From an uncultured Clostridia bacterium (GTDB taxonomy: Bacteria > Bacillota > Clostridia > TANB77 > CAG-508), in contig CAKOYB010000003.1 in assembly GCA_934130435.1 (NCBI GenBank), positions 62,001 to 126,000 of the forward strand: a stretch of DNA of 64,000 nt, in the 5' to 3' direction. The first letter of the stretch is position 1, and each line of letters starts with the position of its first letter. Shown here one piece after another: positions 42,613-53,207 of the stretch. The position numbers and the translations under genes are program-made. The notes beneath the pieces are model-generated. The model saw only the letters and a list, made by a program, of their open reading frames with translations. It did not search any database and was not told where the DNA came from.

Positions 42613-45003
42613 ATGCATAATAAAATTGAATTGCTTGCACCAGTTCAAAATTTTGATTGCTTAAAGGCTGCTGTTCAAAATGGAGCGGATGCAATATATC
42701 TTGGTAGTAAAGATTTTAATGCAAGAAATAGTGCAACAAACTTTAATATAGAAGAATTAGAAGCCGCTATTGACTATGCTCATTTAAGAAATTTAAAAGT
42801 ATACTTGACTTTAAATACGTTAATAAAAAATAATGAATTTGAGGATGCTATAAACCTTGCTCTAAGAGCATATTCTTTTGGAATTGATGGAATAATCGTG
42901 CAGGATTTAGGACTTGCAAGTTATTTAATTAATCACTATCCATATATCCCATTACATGCAAGTACTCAGATGACATGTCATAGTTTATCCGGAGTAAAAT
43001 ATTTAGAAGGAATGGGGTTTAAAAGGATAGTCCTTGCTAGAGAATTACCATTAAGCAATATAGAATATATTAAATCAAATTGTTCATGTGAATTAGAAGT
43101 ATTTATCCATGGTGCTCTATGTATTTCCTATTCTGGTTCGTGTTTATATTCTAGTATTGTTGGTGGTCGTTCTGGTAACAGAGGAAAATGTGCACAAGCC
43201 TGTAGATTACCATATAAGCTTTTTAAAAATAATGCTCAAATTGATGAGGGTTACTTATTAAGTCCTCGTGACTTATCAAGTTTAGATATTTTACCCCAGT
43301 TAATAAATACTGGTGTTAGTTCTTTAAAAATTGAAGGCAGAATGAAAAGCCCAGAATATGTTGGAACAGTTGTAAGAATTTATAAAAAATACATTAATCA
43401 GATTTGTGAAAACAAACAATATTATATTGAACCAGAAGATAAAAAAACTCTATTGCAAGTATTTAATAGAGGTAATTTTTCTATTGGACACTTTGATAAT
43501 AAGCCAAACCTCAATTTAGTATTTAAAGAAAAACCTAATAATACTGGAGTATACTTGGGCCATGTTTCGAATTATAATAAGGATAAAGGCATTATTACAG
43601 TAAATTTAAATGCCTCTATATCTATTGGAGATAGTATAAGTTTTGAAAAAGAGAACACAAAATACCATGTTTCTGAATTGATGAAAAAAAATGAAAATAT
43701 CAAATCTGCTAATATTAGCGAAACTGTTAGATTAGGCAGGATGAAAGGAAATATTAACATTGGTGATAAAGTTTTCAAATTAGAAAGCAAATCTCTTATA
43801 GATACAGTAAGACAAAGTATTAATTCAGAAAACATTAAAATTCCACTTCATTGTAGTATAAATTTGGCTTTAAATCAGAAAATATCATTAACTCTTTCTG
43901 ATGATAGTGATAATAAAGTAACACTATTTTCAGATGAAATCCCAATAGTTGCCCAAAACTTTCCAATTACTAAAGAACGTCTAATTTATCAATTGAATAA
44001 AACAACTAATACCCCATTTTATTTTAAAAATATTAAAGTAAATATGGAAGATAATTTATTTGTTCCACATATAAGCAATATAAATAAGTTAAGAAGAAAT
44101 GCTATTGCCGAGCTCTCTAATATTATAGTTAATAAATATAAGAAAACAATTAATAAATATTCAATTAAAGCATTTCAAAATTCAAAAATTAGCTCTAACA
44201 ATTCTTCGCACAAATTATGCCTATTACTATCTAATTTAAATATTAATTACGATTATTCAAAGCTTTGCAATATTGATAAATTATATATTCCTTTAGCTTT
44301 CTTTATAAAAAAAGATTATTCTAAAATAATTAATGAATTATCAGATAAGTTTAATACATATATTTATATGCCAATAATAATGAAAGATAATTTTAGAAAT
44401 ATTTTCAGTTCAGCTATAGAAAATGCCGTTGAAAACTATAATATAAAAGGATTTGTAATTTCAAATATTGGAAATTTAGTTTTTTTAGAAAACTACAAGA
44501 ATTTAGAATTTATAGCTAATTATAGCTTTAACATTTTTAATAATGAAACTATAAATTCATTAGAAAATGTAAATACTGTTACAATATCTCCAGAACTAAA
44601 CATAAATGAGATTAATGATATTGCAAAAAATTCATCAAAAGAAACTGAATTTATTGTCTATGGAAATTTACCTTTAATGACTTTAAATTACTGTTTACTA
44701 GGAAATACTAATAAATGTTATCCAACTTGTTCTTCTAAATGTACCAGCTCTGATGTATACTCATTAAAGGACAGATTAAACTATAAATTTAAAATTGTTC
44801 CTGATAACTTTCAAACAATTACTACTATCTATAATAGTAAAACTACATCTATCTTACCTTCTAGTTTAAGTACTAATAACTATAGAATTGATATTTTAGA
44901 TGAAACTATTGAAGAAATAAATAATATAATTCACTTAGTAAAAATCGATCAAAAATTAGAAGGAACCAAATACACTAATGGTAATTTAAATAAAATTGTT
45001 TAA
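42613..45003 (+). CDS. U32 family peptidase with DUF3656 (RlhA-like)
   Basis: A 796-residue protein. The U32 domain (about 1-300) starts IELLAPVQNFDCLKAAV and has the signature ELEVFIHGALCISYSGSC (about 163-180), then SGNRGKCAQACR with the cysteines that bind an Fe-S cluster in RlhA. A DUF3656 collagenase-like domain follows (about 370-490), then a second barrel-like half with CLLGNTNKCYPTC. In E. coli the homologue RlhA hydroxylates C2501 of 23S rRNA using prephenate. It is monocistronic, followed by a terminator. Confidence 0.9.
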   Translation: MHNKIELLAPVQNFDCLKAAVQNGADAIYLGSKDFNARNSATNFNIEELEAAIDYAHLRNLKVYLTLNTLIKNNEFEDAINLALRAYSFGIDGIIVQDLGLASYLINHYPYIPLHASTQMTCHSLSGVKYLEGMGFKRIVLARELPLSNIEYIKSNCSCELEVFIHGALCISYSGSCLYSSIVGGRSGNRGKCAQACRLPYKLFKNNAQIDEGYLLSPRDLSSLDILPQLINTGVSSLKIEGRMKSPEYVGTVVRIYKKYINQICENKQYYIEPEDKKTLLQVFNRGNFSIGHFDNKPNLNLVFKEKPNNTGVYLGHVSNYNKDKGIITVNLNASISIGDSISFEKENTKYHVSELMKKNENIKSANISETVRLGRMKGNINIGDKVFKLESKSLIDTVRQSINSENIKIPLHCSINLALNQKISLTLSDDSDNKVTLFSDEIPIVAQNFPITKERLIYQLNKTTNTPFYFKNIKVNMEDNLFVPHISNINKLRRNAIAELSNIIVNKYKKTINKYSIKAFQNSKISSNNSSHKLCLLLSNLNINYDYSKLCNIDKLYIPLAFFIKKDYSKIINELSDKFNTYIYMPIIMKDNFRNIFSSAIENAVENYNIKGFVISNIGNLVFLENYKNLEFIANYSFNIFNNETINSLENVNTVTISPELNINEINDIAKNSSKETEFIVYGNLPLMTLNYCLLGNTNKCYPTCSSKCTSSDVYSLKDRLNYKFKIVPDNFQTITTIYNSKTTSILPSSLSTNNYRIDILDETIEEINNIIHLVKIDQKLEGTKYTNGNLNKIV

Positions 45004-45011
45004 TAGATAAA

Positions 45012-45055
45012 TGAGCATTAATTAGTTTTATAACCAATTAATGCTCACTTTTTTA
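45012..45055. terminator. Bidirectional terminator
   Basis: GAGCATTAATT (45013-45023) and AATTAATGCTC (45036-45046) form a stem followed by a T run, between the converging U32 and KAP genes. Confidence 0.85.
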
Positions 45056-46999
45056 GTTTTTTAATTCATTATTAATTTCTATTATAGCTTTTGAAAACTC
45101 TTTAAGCATTACAATCTTAATGCTGTTTTCTTTTTCAGACACATAATCATCTATTATCTGTCTTATATTATCTAAATTTTCTAATTCTAATCGTGCTATT
45201 TCTTTATTCTTAATTGCTCGATTTATTAATTTTTCTTTTATTGTCATTATATCTTCATTACTTGCACATGATAATCTTTGAAAAAATTGAAAAGGATCAT
45301 AATACTTTAATATTGGTACTGTTGTACAGTCCTTATCAAGTTTCTCATAGAATATTTCCATTTTCATTGGAATACATTTAAATATTTCTTCTGCTTTTTC
45401 AATATATAGTTTTTCTTTAAGTTTTTCATTTAATTGTTCAAAATGTTTTATTATCTCTGTTGTATCGCTATCCTCTTCTAGAAATTCGATACTTTTAATT
45501 TCTTCATTCGCATTTTCGTGGTATTTTGAAGTTAATGAAGACACATTCATTCCATCAAAGAACATCATTTTTACAGTTTTTAAATCATATTTTATAAGTT
45601 TCTTTTTAGAAAAATAACTAAAATATCCAAATAGTTTAACCATATCAAATAAATCTATTTTTCCTGTCTTTAAGTTTGAAATAATTTCTTCTATTACTCC
45701 ATCAAACTCATCATCTGGTATCTTCCAGTATTCTTCTGTAAGAAGTCTTTTATATCCAGGCAACTTAGCAACATCAACAGTGTTTATTATTGTCTCCATG
45801 TTTTCCTTAAATACTTTCATATCAAATATTCTTGTTCTTACATATATTTCTATAAACTTAAAAAATCTATAATCAGACTTTATATTATAATAATAATTAT
45901 TATCAAATTCTTTTATATAGAATTGCCTATTATCCATTAGTACCCTTGATGATACTAATAAAGACTTATATTCATCATTATCCTTTATATTTTTAAATTT
46001 ATCTTTTGTAACTTTTCCCGCTTTAATTTCAAAAGATACTGCAATAGTAAATATAAGCATCGTTCTTAAAACTTTTTGACTTGTATTTGGATAATTTCTA
46101 TTTACCATGTCAAAAACCTTTTTGAAATCATTTAATGCATGTTTTAAAATTCTTAGGTTTCTAGTTCCACTTTTATTAAATGTATTTGTAATAATCCTTG
46201 TGTTTTCTCTTAAAAATCTAATTAGATCAGTTTCATTCTCGTATCTCATTAGTATTCCATTAATTATATAATTAAACTCTGGTGCATATTCAAAAGTCTC
46301 ACCAATTAGTTTTTCTTTTATTCTTTCATAGTCATTAGCTTTATCAAATACATACTCAATTTTGTCTTGTATTTTTTCAACCATTGGTTTGTCTGTATTT
46401 TTTGTTAAGTCGCCTTGTTTGTCCAAAAGATATGTTGCAATAAATGTCTTCATTTCTAGATTACTACTTTTAAGTTTTGTTGCAAGTTCCTTTTCGTTGC
46501 AAATTATGATAGTTTTTATATGATCATGTTCTACGAAATTATTAATATATCCTAATATGTCAATAACGTCAACATTTGCTCTTTCTAAGTCGTCAAAGCA
46601 TAATATTTTGTCATCTGTTGAAAAGAAATCTCCATAATTAATTTTGTCTCCATTTTGGGTTACTCCAAAAAAGTTTGCCATGTCAAGTCCTGTTTTTGCA
46701 TATTCAGGTATTGTTGTTTGATTGTTGTTGTTCATAAATTTTTTTAAATTTTTATCCATTAATTGAGTAGTTTCAATAAATATTTTTTTGCTTATATCCT
46801 CTAAATTAGATATTCCATATAAAGACATATAAATAGTTGTAAACTGTTTTCCATTTATATGCATTGTTTCAATTTTATTTCTAATTTTATGATTCCAAAA
46901 ATATGTTTTTCCGCTTCCCCACTCGCCATTTATCATTATTGCATAGTCTGTGTAGTCAGACCTGATATAGTCTAATATGCTTTCTACCAAATCGTCCAT
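45053..46999 (-). CDS. KAP-family P-loop NTPase
   Basis: A 648-residue protein of the KAP P-loop family. Walker A is GEWGSGKT (25-32) and Walker B is ILCFDDLERANVDV (about 145-158), followed by the KAP-typical helical insert. The rest is helical with no other domain I recognise. KAP NTPases are patchily distributed, and some act in phage defence. There is no membrane segment here, unlike classical members. It starts at MDDLVESILDYI behind AGGAGG. It lies downstream of comF and recD2 and converges on the U32 gene. Confidence 0.8.
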   Translation of the reverse strand: MDDLVESILDYIRSDYTDYAIMINGEWGSGKTYFWNHKIRNKIETMHINGKQFTTIYMSLYGISNLEDISKKIFIETTQLMDKNLKKFMNNNNQTTIPEYAKTGLDMANFFGVTQNGDKINYGDFFSTDDKILCFDDLERANVDVIDILGYINNFVEHDHIKTIIICNEKELATKLKSSNLEMKTFIATYLLDKQGDLTKNTDKPMVEKIQDKIEYVFDKANDYERIKEKLIGETFEYAPEFNYIINGILMRYENETDLIRFLRENTRIITNTFNKSGTRNLRILKHALNDFKKVFDMVNRNYPNTSQKVLRTMLIFTIAVSFEIKAGKVTKDKFKNIKDNDEYKSLLVSSRVLMDNRQFYIKEFDNNYYYNIKSDYRFFKFIEIYVRTRIFDMKVFKENMETIINTVDVAKLPGYKRLLTEEYWKIPDDEFDGVIEEIISNLKTGKIDLFDMVKLFGYFSYFSKKKLIKYDLKTVKMMFFDGMNVSSLTSKYHENANEEIKSIEFLEEDSDTTEIIKHFEQLNEKLKEKLYIEKAEEIFKCIPMKMEIFYEKLDKDCTTVPILKYYDPFQFFQRLSCASNEDIMTIKEKLINRAIKNKEIARLELENLDNIRQIIDDYVSEKENSIKIVMLKEFSKAIIEINNELKN

Positions 47000-47033
47000 A
47001 AATACCTCCTTTTTTAAGAATATTATTGATTTA

Positions 47034-47675
47034 TTAGTCTTTAGCCAATGTAAAAACATCAATAATTTTTGCACCAGCTTCTTTTAGCACTTTTGCACAT
47101 TCGTTTACAGTATTTCCTGTTGTATAGATATCATCAAATAATAATACTTTTTTATTTTCTATTTTTTCTTTGTTTTTTATTTTATATGCTCCTATAACAT
47201 TTTTTCTTCTTTCAAACAAATTCAACGAACTTTGCATTTTATTATTTTTACACTTGATCATACATTTACTTTCAAGTTTTAATTTTTCTATGCTATCAGT
47301 TAATTGTTTTGCAATTAGAGTACTTTGATTGTATCCCCTTAGTCTATTTCTTTTTTTATGAATAGGAACTGGTATTATTATATCATAGCTTTCAAGAAAA
47401 TCGCATATTTTTTTATTTTTTAAAATAAATGTAGTAAATGATTTATATATATAAGGTTTGTCATTAAATTTATAGTCAATTATTTTTTCTCTTATTATTC
47501 CTTTATATTTAAACAAATATAAATGTTTTTTAAAATACTTATTACTATATATATTTATTTTTTCTTCCAATTCTTCATTTAATTTTAACTCACATTTTTT
47601 GCAGATATTATTTTCACACAGCTTATCGCACATTCCGCATACATTTGGATAAATTAAATTTATAAAGTTAAACAT
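47034..47675 (-). CDS. comF: ComF family phosphoribosyltransferase-like protein
   Basis: A 213-residue ComF/GntX-type protein. The N-terminal zinc ribbon has C13, C16, C25 and C28; the phosphoribosyltransferase domain has VPIHKKRNRLRGYNQS (about 103-118) and the PRPP loop VLLFDDIYTTGNT (about 175-187). Such proteins take part in uptake of DNA during competence. It lies 16 bases after recD2, a typical clostridial arrangement, and 34 bases before the KAP gene. Confidence 0.93.
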   Translation of the reverse strand: MFNFINLIYPNVCGMCDKLCENNICKKCELKLNEELEEKINIYSNKYFKKHLYLFKYKGIIREKIIDYKFNDKPYIYKSFTTFILKNKKICDFLESYDIIIPVPIHKKRNRLRGYNQSTLIAKQLTDSIEKLKLESKCMIKCKNNKMQSSLNLFERRKNVIGAYKIKNKEKIENKKVLLFDDIYTTGNTVNECAKVLKEAGAKIIDVFTLAKD

Positions 47676-47691
47676 AAACCTCTATTCCCAT

Positions 47692-49899
47692 TTATATATT
47701 TGATAATTTATATTCTAATCCGCTATTTCTATTTTTGCTATCGGTATTATTAATCATAAAATCAATTGTTTTATCATTACTAATTATTATCAGTAATTTT
47801 TTAGCTCTTGTTATAGCAGTATAAAGTAAGTTTCTTGTTAATAGCATTGGTGGAACATTTAAAATCGGAAGTATAACAACATCAAATTCACTTCCTTGAG
47901 ACTTATGTACAGTTATTGCATATGCATGTTCTATCTGTTCTAAGTCTTGATACATATACCAACATACTTTTTCATCATCAAATTTAACCTTTATGTTTTT
48001 TTCTTCCTCATTTATTTCTACTATGCTTCCCATCTCACCATTAAAAATTCCGCTTCCATATTCGCTGCTTTCTGTATGTCTTTCCCAATATATATCATAA
48101 TTATTTTTAGTTTGCATTATTCTGTCACCAACTCTGTATATATTGCTACCATTATGTCTTTCTTTCTTTTTTTCACTTTTAGGATTTAATTCTTCTTGCA
48201 AGTATTTATTAAGTTCTTTAGTTCCAAGAATTCCTTTTTTACTTGGCGTGATTACTTGTATGTTTTTAAAAAAATCATAATTTCCAAACTTTTTTAATCT
48301 TTCTTTACACAAACTTAAGATTTGATACAATGCCTTTTCTTTATTAACTTCTTTTATATAAAAAAAGTCTTGTTTAAGTTCCGCATCATCACTTGTAATA
48401 AAACTCATACCATGATTTACATTATGTGCATTTAGTATTATTTTACTTTTAGCAGCTTGTCTAAATATTTTATCTAATCTTATAGTTATAAATTTTTCGG
48501 ATTTAATTAAGCTTTTTAGGACTGTTCCTGGTCCTACAGAAGGTAATTGGTCTATATCTCCAACTAAGACTAGCTTTGTTCCCAAATAAACTGCTTTTAA
48601 TAGGTAGTTCATAAGCAATGTATCTACCATAGACATTTCATCTATAATTATTATATCTGCATCTATAGGCGTAATACTTCTTTCGGCATCATTTAATTGA
48701 AGTTCTTCTTTAAATTTTCCAATTTCTAGTAATCTATGTAATGTTTGTGCTTTTCTTCCTGTTGCTTCTGTCATTCGTTTTGCTGCCCTTCCTGTTGGTG
48801 CACATAGTACCACTTTCTTTCCATAAGTGTTGTATATTTCAATTATCGATCTAATAATTGTTGTTTTTCCTGTTCCAGGACCACCAGTTATAATGCAAAC
48901 ATTATTTTCGTTTACTGTCTGAACTGCTTCAACCTGTTTCTCAGATAAAATTATATTTGATTTTTCTTCTTGTATTTTTATTTCCTTTTTTATATTTTTT
49001 ATTTTTTTCGTGTTATCTGCTTTATCTAGTGCCAAAAGTTTTTGTGCAATATACTCTTCTGCTTTATAAAATAGCTCCAAATATACCCAAGTGCTTTTAT
49101 CCCTTTCTTCTGTGTATATTTCTTCGTTTACTTTTAGATTAATAAATTCACTTTCAATTAAATCTTCACTAACATTTAATAAATTGTGTACAAACTCTAT
49201 AAGATTTTCTTTAACAACACATGTATGTCCATTATATGTTATTATATTTAAACTATATTTAATAGCTGTTTGTATTCTTTTTGGATTAGAATAATCAATT
49301 CCAAGATCTATAGCCATTTTATCTATTTGTTTAAAATCCAAACCATGAATTAAATCCACCAAAATATATGGATTTTCTTCTATTTTTTTTATTGTTTCTT
49401 TTCCTAGCTTTTCATATATTGCCTGAACGGCACTTGTTGGAATAGAAAATTTGTCTAAGAATTTTATAATTTGCCATAAATCTAAGTTTTCATTAAATAT
49501 TTGCCCTATTTCTATTGCTTTAGAATCAGTTATTCCTTTTATTATAGATAATTTTTCTGGTTCTGTTTTCAGAATTGCGATTGTTTCTTTTCCAAAAGTT
49601 TCCACTATTCTTTTTGCAGTAACAGGACCTATTCCCTTTATATTACCAGCTACAAGGTATTTCTCAATAGCTTCTTCTGTTTCCGGTATAACTTTTTCAA
49701 ATGTTTCAATTTTGAACTGTTTTCCATATTCTGGATGAGTCATAAATTTTCCAGTTAATTTTAAATTATCTCCAATATTTATAAAAGGTAAATACCCAAC
49801 AACAGTAAATATTTCTTCATCAGTTTCTAGTAAAGCAATTGTATAGCTATTAATATCATTTTTATAAATAATCTCAGCTAGCTCTCCTATTAGTTCCAT
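47692..49899 (-). CDS. recD2: RecD2-type ATP-dependent helicase
   Basis: A 735-residue SF1B 5'-3' DNA helicase without RecBC. The N-terminal OB and helix-hairpin-helix part covers about 1-200 (NIKGIGPVTAKRIVETFG), then the motor domains: Walker A GGPGTGKTT (about 340), DEMSMVD (motif II), GDIDQLPSVGPG (motif III), and in the C-terminus AYAITVHKSQGSEFD and TAITRAKK. It acts in DNA repair and mismatch tolerance. It is the first gene of the recD2-comF-KAP group, with AGAGGAAAG before the start. Confidence 0.95.
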   Translation of the reverse strand: MELIGELAEIIYKNDINSYTIALLETDEEIFTVVGYLPFINIGDNLKLTGKFMTHPEYGKQFKIETFEKVIPETEEAIEKYLVAGNIKGIGPVTAKRIVETFGKETIAILKTEPEKLSIIKGITDSKAIEIGQIFNENLDLWQIIKFLDKFSIPTSAVQAIYEKLGKETIKKIEENPYILVDLIHGLDFKQIDKMAIDLGIDYSNPKRIQTAIKYSLNIITYNGHTCVVKENLIEFVHNLLNVSEDLIESEFINLKVNEEIYTEERDKSTWVYLELFYKAEEYIAQKLLALDKADNTKKIKNIKKEIKIQEEKSNIILSEKQVEAVQTVNENNVCIITGGPGTGKTTIIRSIIEIYNTYGKKVVLCAPTGRAAKRMTEATGRKAQTLHRLLEIGKFKEELQLNDAERSITPIDADIIIIDEMSMVDTLLMNYLLKAVYLGTKLVLVGDIDQLPSVGPGTVLKSLIKSEKFITIRLDKIFRQAAKSKIILNAHNVNHGMSFITSDDAELKQDFFYIKEVNKEKALYQILSLCKERLKKFGNYDFFKNIQVITPSKKGILGTKELNKYLQEELNPKSEKKKERHNGSNIYRVGDRIMQTKNNYDIYWERHTESSEYGSGIFNGEMGSIVEINEEEKNIKVKFDDEKVCWYMYQDLEQIEHAYAITVHKSQGSEFDVVILPILNVPPMLLTRNLLYTAITRAKKLLIIISNDKTIDFMINNTDSKNRNSGLEYKLSNI

Positions 49900-50040
49900 T
49901 CTTTCCTCTTATCTTTCTTTTCATAAAGTATATCAAATAAAAAAATAATCTACAACAAGTTTTCTATATTATTTTTATTTTGTTGATTTTTATTTTTTTA
50001 TATGATAATATTTATTTAACTTATTATTGAGGTGATAATT

Positions 50041-50220
50041 ATGAGTAACGAAGAAAAAAATATAAAAATAGTAACTGGAGATGGCAAAGATCTAAAAATA
50101 TCAGAAGTTGATACACATATATCTTCATTAAAGCCTAAGACAAAATCTAAAAATGAAAAAGGAAGCAAAATAGTTATTCCTAAGGTTGATTATACTAAAA
50201 AAACAACTAAATCAAATTAA
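50041..50220 (+). CDS. Small lysine-rich hypothetical protein
   Basis: A 59-residue, highly charged, hydrophilic protein beginning MSNEEKNIKIVTGDG and ending KKTTKSN; serine and lysine dominate its second half, so it is probably unstructured. It has a good GAGGTG site and its own terminator, which supports it being real. I do not recognise a family. The bases 49900-50040 before it contain an AT-rich promoter region only. Confidence 0.6.
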   Translation: MSNEEKNIKIVTGDGKDLKISEVDTHISSLKPKTKSKNEKGSKIVIPKVDYTKKTTKSN

Positions 50221-50244
50221 TCAAATTTTATACGTTAAATAAAA

Positions 50245-50285
50245 ATAAGGACTAGAAATACAATTCCTAGTCCTTATTTTTATAT
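50245..50285. terminator. Bidirectional terminator
   Basis: AATAAGGACTAG (50245-50256) and CTAGTCCTTATT (50267-50278) form a perfect stem between the small plus-strand gene and the converging minus-strand gene. Confidence 0.85.
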
Positions 50286-50308
50286 TAATTCACACGCACT
50301 CTATTATC

Positions 50309-51142
50309 TTATTCTCCTCTTCCTTCTGGAAGTGCATTAGGTAATTCAAGTCTAATTCTAATTTTAAACACATAATTTATAGCTCTAACAATTTTGCTTT
50401 GTTTAATTCTTTGCCATATAGATGGTCTAGCTTCAAATGTTGGTCTATAATATTGTTCTTGAGGAATCTGTTCCATTACTGGTTGTTCTTCAACTTGAGT
50501 TTCTTCTACAGGAGTTGGTATTCCTTTTAGCGCTTCTGCAATTTCTATTCCTATAAAACTTAAAGCTTTTGATTTATCTTCAATTCTTTCCATATCTATT
50601 TCTATATGTAAATTTGCTTCTAAGTTGTTTATTCTAGCATTGATTAGCTTTAATGCATCTTCATAATTTTGTGAATTTTTACTTTTGCATCTTCCAATAA
50701 CACTTAATGTATCTATTATATCTTCATCAAAAGAAGAAGCTGAGACTCTTAATATGCTTTTCCAATCTTTTTCTTTGTTTTCAACAATATTAAGTAATTC
50801 TCTTAATTTTGATGCAAGTTCTATATTTTTTTCTCTTTGTCTAATTAGCTTTTCTATTTTTTTAGTATTTTCTTCAAATAATGTTGTTGCATATTCTACT
50901 AATCCATATGCAGCTTTATATACTGATGCTGGAAAATTCTTTTTTTGTGGATATTCTATTAAATATGTCTTTATTGAATCTATTAAATCTTTAAAATAAG
51001 CATCATCATCTAATTGAATTATTTGTTTCTTACTATTTGGATTTATTAATTTTTGAATTTTATCAATATTTGACAATATTTTTTCTTCAGTAATTACCAT
51101 TCTTACGTTTACTATGCCTTGTGTTCTTCTAAATATAGACAT
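50309..51142 (-). CDS. Hypothetical protein, helical
   Basis: A 277-residue soluble protein that I do not recognise. Residues 15-205 are predicted helical with charged heptad-like stretches (KKIEKLIRQREKNIELASKLRELL), residues 208-235 are a proline/glutamate-rich linker (VEETQVEEQPVMEQ) and the C-terminus is basic (RIKQSKIVRAINYVFKIRIRLEL). No catalytic motif is visible. It has a strong AAGGAGGGAGG site and stands alone between two terminators or gaps. A cytoplasmic structural or membrane-surface role is possible but unsupported. Confidence 0.6.
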   Translation of the reverse strand: MSIFRRTQGIVNVRMVITEEKILSNIDKIQKLINPNSKKQIIQLDDDAYFKDLIDSIKTYLIEYPQKKNFPASVYKAAYGLVEYATTLFEENTKKIEKLIRQREKNIELASKLRELLNIVENKEKDWKSILRVSASSFDEDIIDTLSVIGRCKSKNSQNYEDALKLINARINNLEANLHIEIDMERIEDKSKALSFIGIEIAEALKGIPTPVEETQVEEQPVMEQIPQEQYYRPTFEARPSIWQRIKQSKIVRAINYVFKIRIRLELPNALPEGRGE

Positions 51143-51292
51143 GTAAACCTCCCTCCTTTGTATTATGTTTCTAATGTTACCGTTTATATTATATATCTAT
51201 TTATTTTTTTCTACAATAAAAAACATAAAAAAATATTTTTCTTTTCTGTTACAATTTTATTACAACATTATTACATTAGTCAACATTTTTTG

Positions 51293-53137
51293 TTATTTTT
51301 TTGTTTCAACATATCTTTTAATTTTCATAGTTGATGTTTTTTCAAATTCATCTTTTTTTATTTCTAGATGCTTAATTACTTTATAAGATGTTAATTCTTT
51401 ATTAACACTTTTTATTTTTTCCCAAATAATACTATGAATCTTATCATCTGATAAATCTTTTCCGTAATTTTTTTCTATGAATTCTAAATTTGGAATAACT
51501 TTTGCTGTTACAGTTAACTCTTTGTCTCCTTCTTTTAGTTGTTTGCCATACACCATACATTCTTTAATTTCTTCTATTTTTCCAAGTAATAATTCTATTT
51601 CTTCTGGATATATATTTTTACCATTTTGTGTTACTATTACATTTTTACTTCTTCCTGTAATGTATATAAATTCATCATTATCTAAGTATCCTATATCGCC
51701 TGTGTGAAACCAGCCATCTTTAATTACTTCGTTTGTTGCTTTTTCATTTTCGTAATATCCTAACATTAATGTGTCACTTTTTATTAGTATTTCGCCTTCA
51801 CCATTTTCATTTGGATTATCAATGCGTACCTCTGCACATATTACATGTTTTCCAGCTGATCCAACCTTTGTTTCATATTCAGGTGTTAAAGCTGCAATTG
51901 GTGCTGTTTCTGTTAAACCATATCCTTGTAAAAATGTAATTCCAATATCCTGAATCCACTTTCCAACTTTCATATCAATAGGTGCTGCAGCAGATACTAT
52001 AAATCTTAAATTTCCACCTAAGTTTTCATATATTTCTGCAAAAACTTTTCTTTTTATATCAATTCCAAGAGTTTTTAATGCATTTGTTATATGAATCATT
52101 GAATTTACTAATGGTGCTTTTCCACCTTTTTCTATACTTGAATTAATTTTCTTATATAAATTTTCTATTAAAAGTGGAACTGCTAGCATTATGGTTGGTT
52201 TTGTTTCTTTTAAATTAGGTACTATATATTTTAGCCCTTGACATACAGTTATAGAGCTTCCTGCAGCAAAAGGAACCAAGAAACCTATTGTTGACTCATA
52301 TGTATGATGTAATGGTAATACTGAAAAGAATCTATCTGTTGGATATATCTTTACAAAAGCTCCAACAGCGTTAACATTCTGAGCTAGATTTTTATTGCAA
52401 ATCATTACACCTTTTGAATCCGAAGTTGTTCCAGAAGTAAATATTAGCACTTTAAATTCTTCTGGGTCAATTTCTATTTGCATAAAAGAATCATCTTTTT
52501 GTTCTACTAAAGTTTTTCCAAATTCTATTACTTTATTTAAACCTATCTCTCTTCCTTCTAGTTCATTGTCTGAATTCATTTGCATAAAATACTTTATTTC
52601 TGGTACATTGTCTTGAATTTTCTTTATTAGGTCTTTTTTTCTGGTTGAATAAATTATTGCTGTTGCTTTTGACCTTTTTACTACATTCTCAAGCTCATTT
52701 GGTGGTAATTCTTTATCAACAGGTACCGCAATACCTGCACCACAAAGACATGCCATATATGATACATACCAATGATATGTATTTTCACCAATTATTATAA
52801 TTCTTTCACCTTTTAATTTAAATTTATTAGTAAGGGCTGTTCCTAAATTTATAACATCATCTCTAAATTGTTTATATGTTATTTGGGTAAACTCCCCCTT
52901 TGGATTAAATTTTTCTAAAATGAATTCCTTTTCTGCGTATCTTTCTGTACTATTTATAAATATTTCTTTAATAGTTTTATAATCTGTTGTGCTATATGTT
53001 TTTTTATCCTTTTTAGCTTCTTGCTTCTTTTTTATATCTTCAATATTAACATTTACTTCTGGAATATCTTCTATATTTTTCATTTTTATCTTTGGAAATT
53101 TAAAATCTGGTATTTCTATATTCAAAAATCTTTTCAT
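51293..53137 (-). CDS. AMP-dependent acyl-CoA synthetase/ligase
   Basis: About 614 residues of an ANL-superfamily adenylating enzyme of the long-chain acyl-CoA synthetase type. Core motifs are LIFTSGTTSDSKGVM (A3, about residue 240), GYGLTETAP (A5), GWFHTGDIGYLD (A7) and the C-terminal NGKNIYPEEIE (A10 region with the hinge and lysine). An N-terminal extension of about 50 residues is not conserved. I start at MKRFLNIEIPDF, which has AGGGGG in front; the frame is open nine codons upstream. It activates fatty acids, though the exact substrate is open. Confidence 0.88.
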   Translation of the reverse strand: MKRFLNIEIPDFKFPKIKMKNIEDIPEVNVNIEDIKKKQEAKKDKKTYSTTDYKTIKEIFINSTERYAEKEFILEKFNPKGEFTQITYKQFRDDVINLGTALTNKFKLKGERIIIIGENTYHWYVSYMACLCGAGIAVPVDKELPPNELENVVKRSKATAIIYSTRKKDLIKKIQDNVPEIKYFMQMNSDNELEGREIGLNKVIEFGKTLVEQKDDSFMQIEIDPEEFKVLIFTSGTTSDSKGVMICNKNLAQNVNAVGAFVKIYPTDRFFSVLPLHHTYESTIGFLVPFAAGSSITVCQGLKYIVPNLKETKPTIMLAVPLLIENLYKKINSSIEKGGKAPLVNSMIHITNALKTLGIDIKRKVFAEIYENLGGNLRFIVSAAAPIDMKVGKWIQDIGITFLQGYGLTETAPIAALTPEYETKVGSAGKHVICAEVRIDNPNENGEGEILIKSDTLMLGYYENEKATNEVIKDGWFHTGDIGYLDNDEFIYITGRSKNVIVTQNGKNIYPEEIELLLGKIEEIKECMVYGKQLKEGDKELTVTAKVIPNLEFIEKNYGKDLSDDKIHSIIWEKIKSVNKELTSYKVIKHLEIKKDEFEKTSTMKIKRYVETKK

Positions 53138-53207
53138 TTCTTTTTTCCCCCTATTTGAAGCCACATTTTATCATTATTATAACTGTTTACATGTATTTTT
53201 GCAAGTT

